NCBI GenBank assembly: GCA_017561935.1
Contig: JAFZBE010000002.1
Location: forward strand, 1-53,196
From: Bacteroidales bacterium
GTDB taxonomy: Bacteria; Bacteroidota; Bacteroidia; Bacteroidales; UBA3663
Length of the DNA stretch: 53,196 nt
Direction of reading: 5' to 3'
In this document: positions 52,911 through 53,196 of the stretch, in pieces
Position numbering within the stretch: position 1 is the first letter of the stretch
How the letters are laid out: each line of letters starts with the position of its first letter
Notes under the pieces: generated by a model
Told to the model about the DNA's origin: nothing
What the model saw: only the letters and a program-made list of their open reading frames with translations
Databases searched by the model: none
Translations under genes and position numbers: made by a program

Positions 52911-53047
52911 TAAATTTGCGCCGTCAATAATTGAAGTTATTATCTGAAGTTTCCCACACCCCCAGAAGCAGCTGTGGCAGGGATATAACTTCAAAATTTA
53001 GCATGTTAAACCAAAACCTATAGGCATTTATTCTTTTTCTGCTTAAA
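52911..53047 (+). ncRNA. Candidate structured non-coding RNA
   Basis: A TAAATTTG box at 52911-52918 opens a 130-base stretch without a reading frame. The predicted transcript folds into an interrupted hairpin (GAAGTTAT near 52931 with ATAACTTC near 52984-52991, plus CCCACA/TGTGG and TCCC/GGGA inside), followed by a long stem TTTATTCTTTTT/AAAAAGAGTAAA with loop CTGCTT (53026-53055). The latter could also serve as terminator for the leftward gene at 53058. 6S-type RNA of Bacteroidota is one possibility; this was not tested. The 276 bases from 52782 to 53057 hold nothing else. Confidence 0.35.
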
Positions 53048-53057
53048 AAGAGTAAAC

Positions 53058-53196
53058 CTAGGCACGCTCTTTGAAATCTTGATTATATCTGAGGATGCAT
53101 TCGAGATCCATTCTGGTCTCCGGATCAGCAATTGCCCTCTCGAGAAGGTCGTCCAAAGTGGAGTCGAAGAGCCTTGCGATTCTTTCCAACAGCCCT
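53058..53196 (-). CDS. C-terminal end of probable XRE-type regulator (partial)
   Basis: Only the last 45 codons are in the window: GLLERIARLFDSTLDDLLERA followed by an acidic tail ending DFKERA and TAG. The pattern L-x-x-I-A-x-x-F-x-x-x-L-D-D-L-L is typical of the last helices of Cro/C1-type helix-turn-helix domains. The DNA-binding helices themselves would lie beyond the window edge. Identity is therefore a guess from one helix. Confidence 0.45.
   Translation of the reverse strand, partial: GLLERIARLFDSTLDDLLERAIADPETRMDLECILRYNQDFKERA

Overview
The window is chromosomal DNA from a gut- or oral-type member of the Bacteroidota, most likely order Bacteroidales and resembling Prevotellaceae. 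The evidence is repeated use of the Bacteroidota promoter form (TTTG, 19-20 bases, TAnnTTTG), weak Shine-Dalgarno signals, and lineage-typical families: DUF3575 outer-membrane proteins, CotH proteins with a type IX-like C-terminal tail, a eukaryote-type branching enzyme, YhcH/YiaL and DUF3298. Family names come from reading the translated sequence; no database was searched.

Left part (1-18.8 kb). A secreted GH2 glycosidase and two tandem CotH proteins are separated by three copies of a 280-390 bp palindromic element. Each element is bounded by imperfect inverted ends that are themselves hairpins and is filled with smaller hairpins whose loops read TCAAT or ATTGR. A 9-bp tandem repeat (GGGGTTYGA-like) abuts two of these elements, recurs in other gaps, and runs into coding sequence at the 3' end of the GH2 gene and the 5' end of dprA. 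From 9.2 to 18.7 kb a six-gene operon encodes only exported proteins: two DUF3575 proteins, a TPR-like protein, a barrel-headed 671-residue protein, a 1066-residue protein with an internal OmpA-like domain, and a roughly 600-residue barrel. No fimbrial subunit is visible in it.

Middle (18.8-33.7 kb). nhaC, a hotdog thioesterase and dprA form a leftward operon. A wza-wzc pair stands alone without glycosyltransferases. A leftward run of two SGNH hydrolases, an MBOAT O-acyltransferase, metG and two chromate-transporter halves follows; the first three look like a polymer O-acetylation set.

Right part (33.8-53.2 kb). A strong promoter drives a DUF3298 protein, an AddB-like nuclease, an ECF sigma factor, its probable anti-sigma protein and a Spy-like protein. 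YhcH and glycogen branching enzyme follow, then a leftward glycosyltransferase-acyltransferase fusion with a YqiA-like hydrolase, then upp. A tightly packed operon follows: SulP transporter, GNAT-like acyltransferase, MMPL exporter, acyl carrier protein and an unusually short adenylating enzyme. It looks like a minimal lipid or acyl-conjugate pathway and is one of two candidates for an undescribed system, the other being the DUF3575 operon. The window ends with ruvA, a structured promoter-led non-coding stretch, and the tail of a probable XRE-type regulator. No tRNA, rRNA, CRISPR array or complete insertion sequence was recognised.
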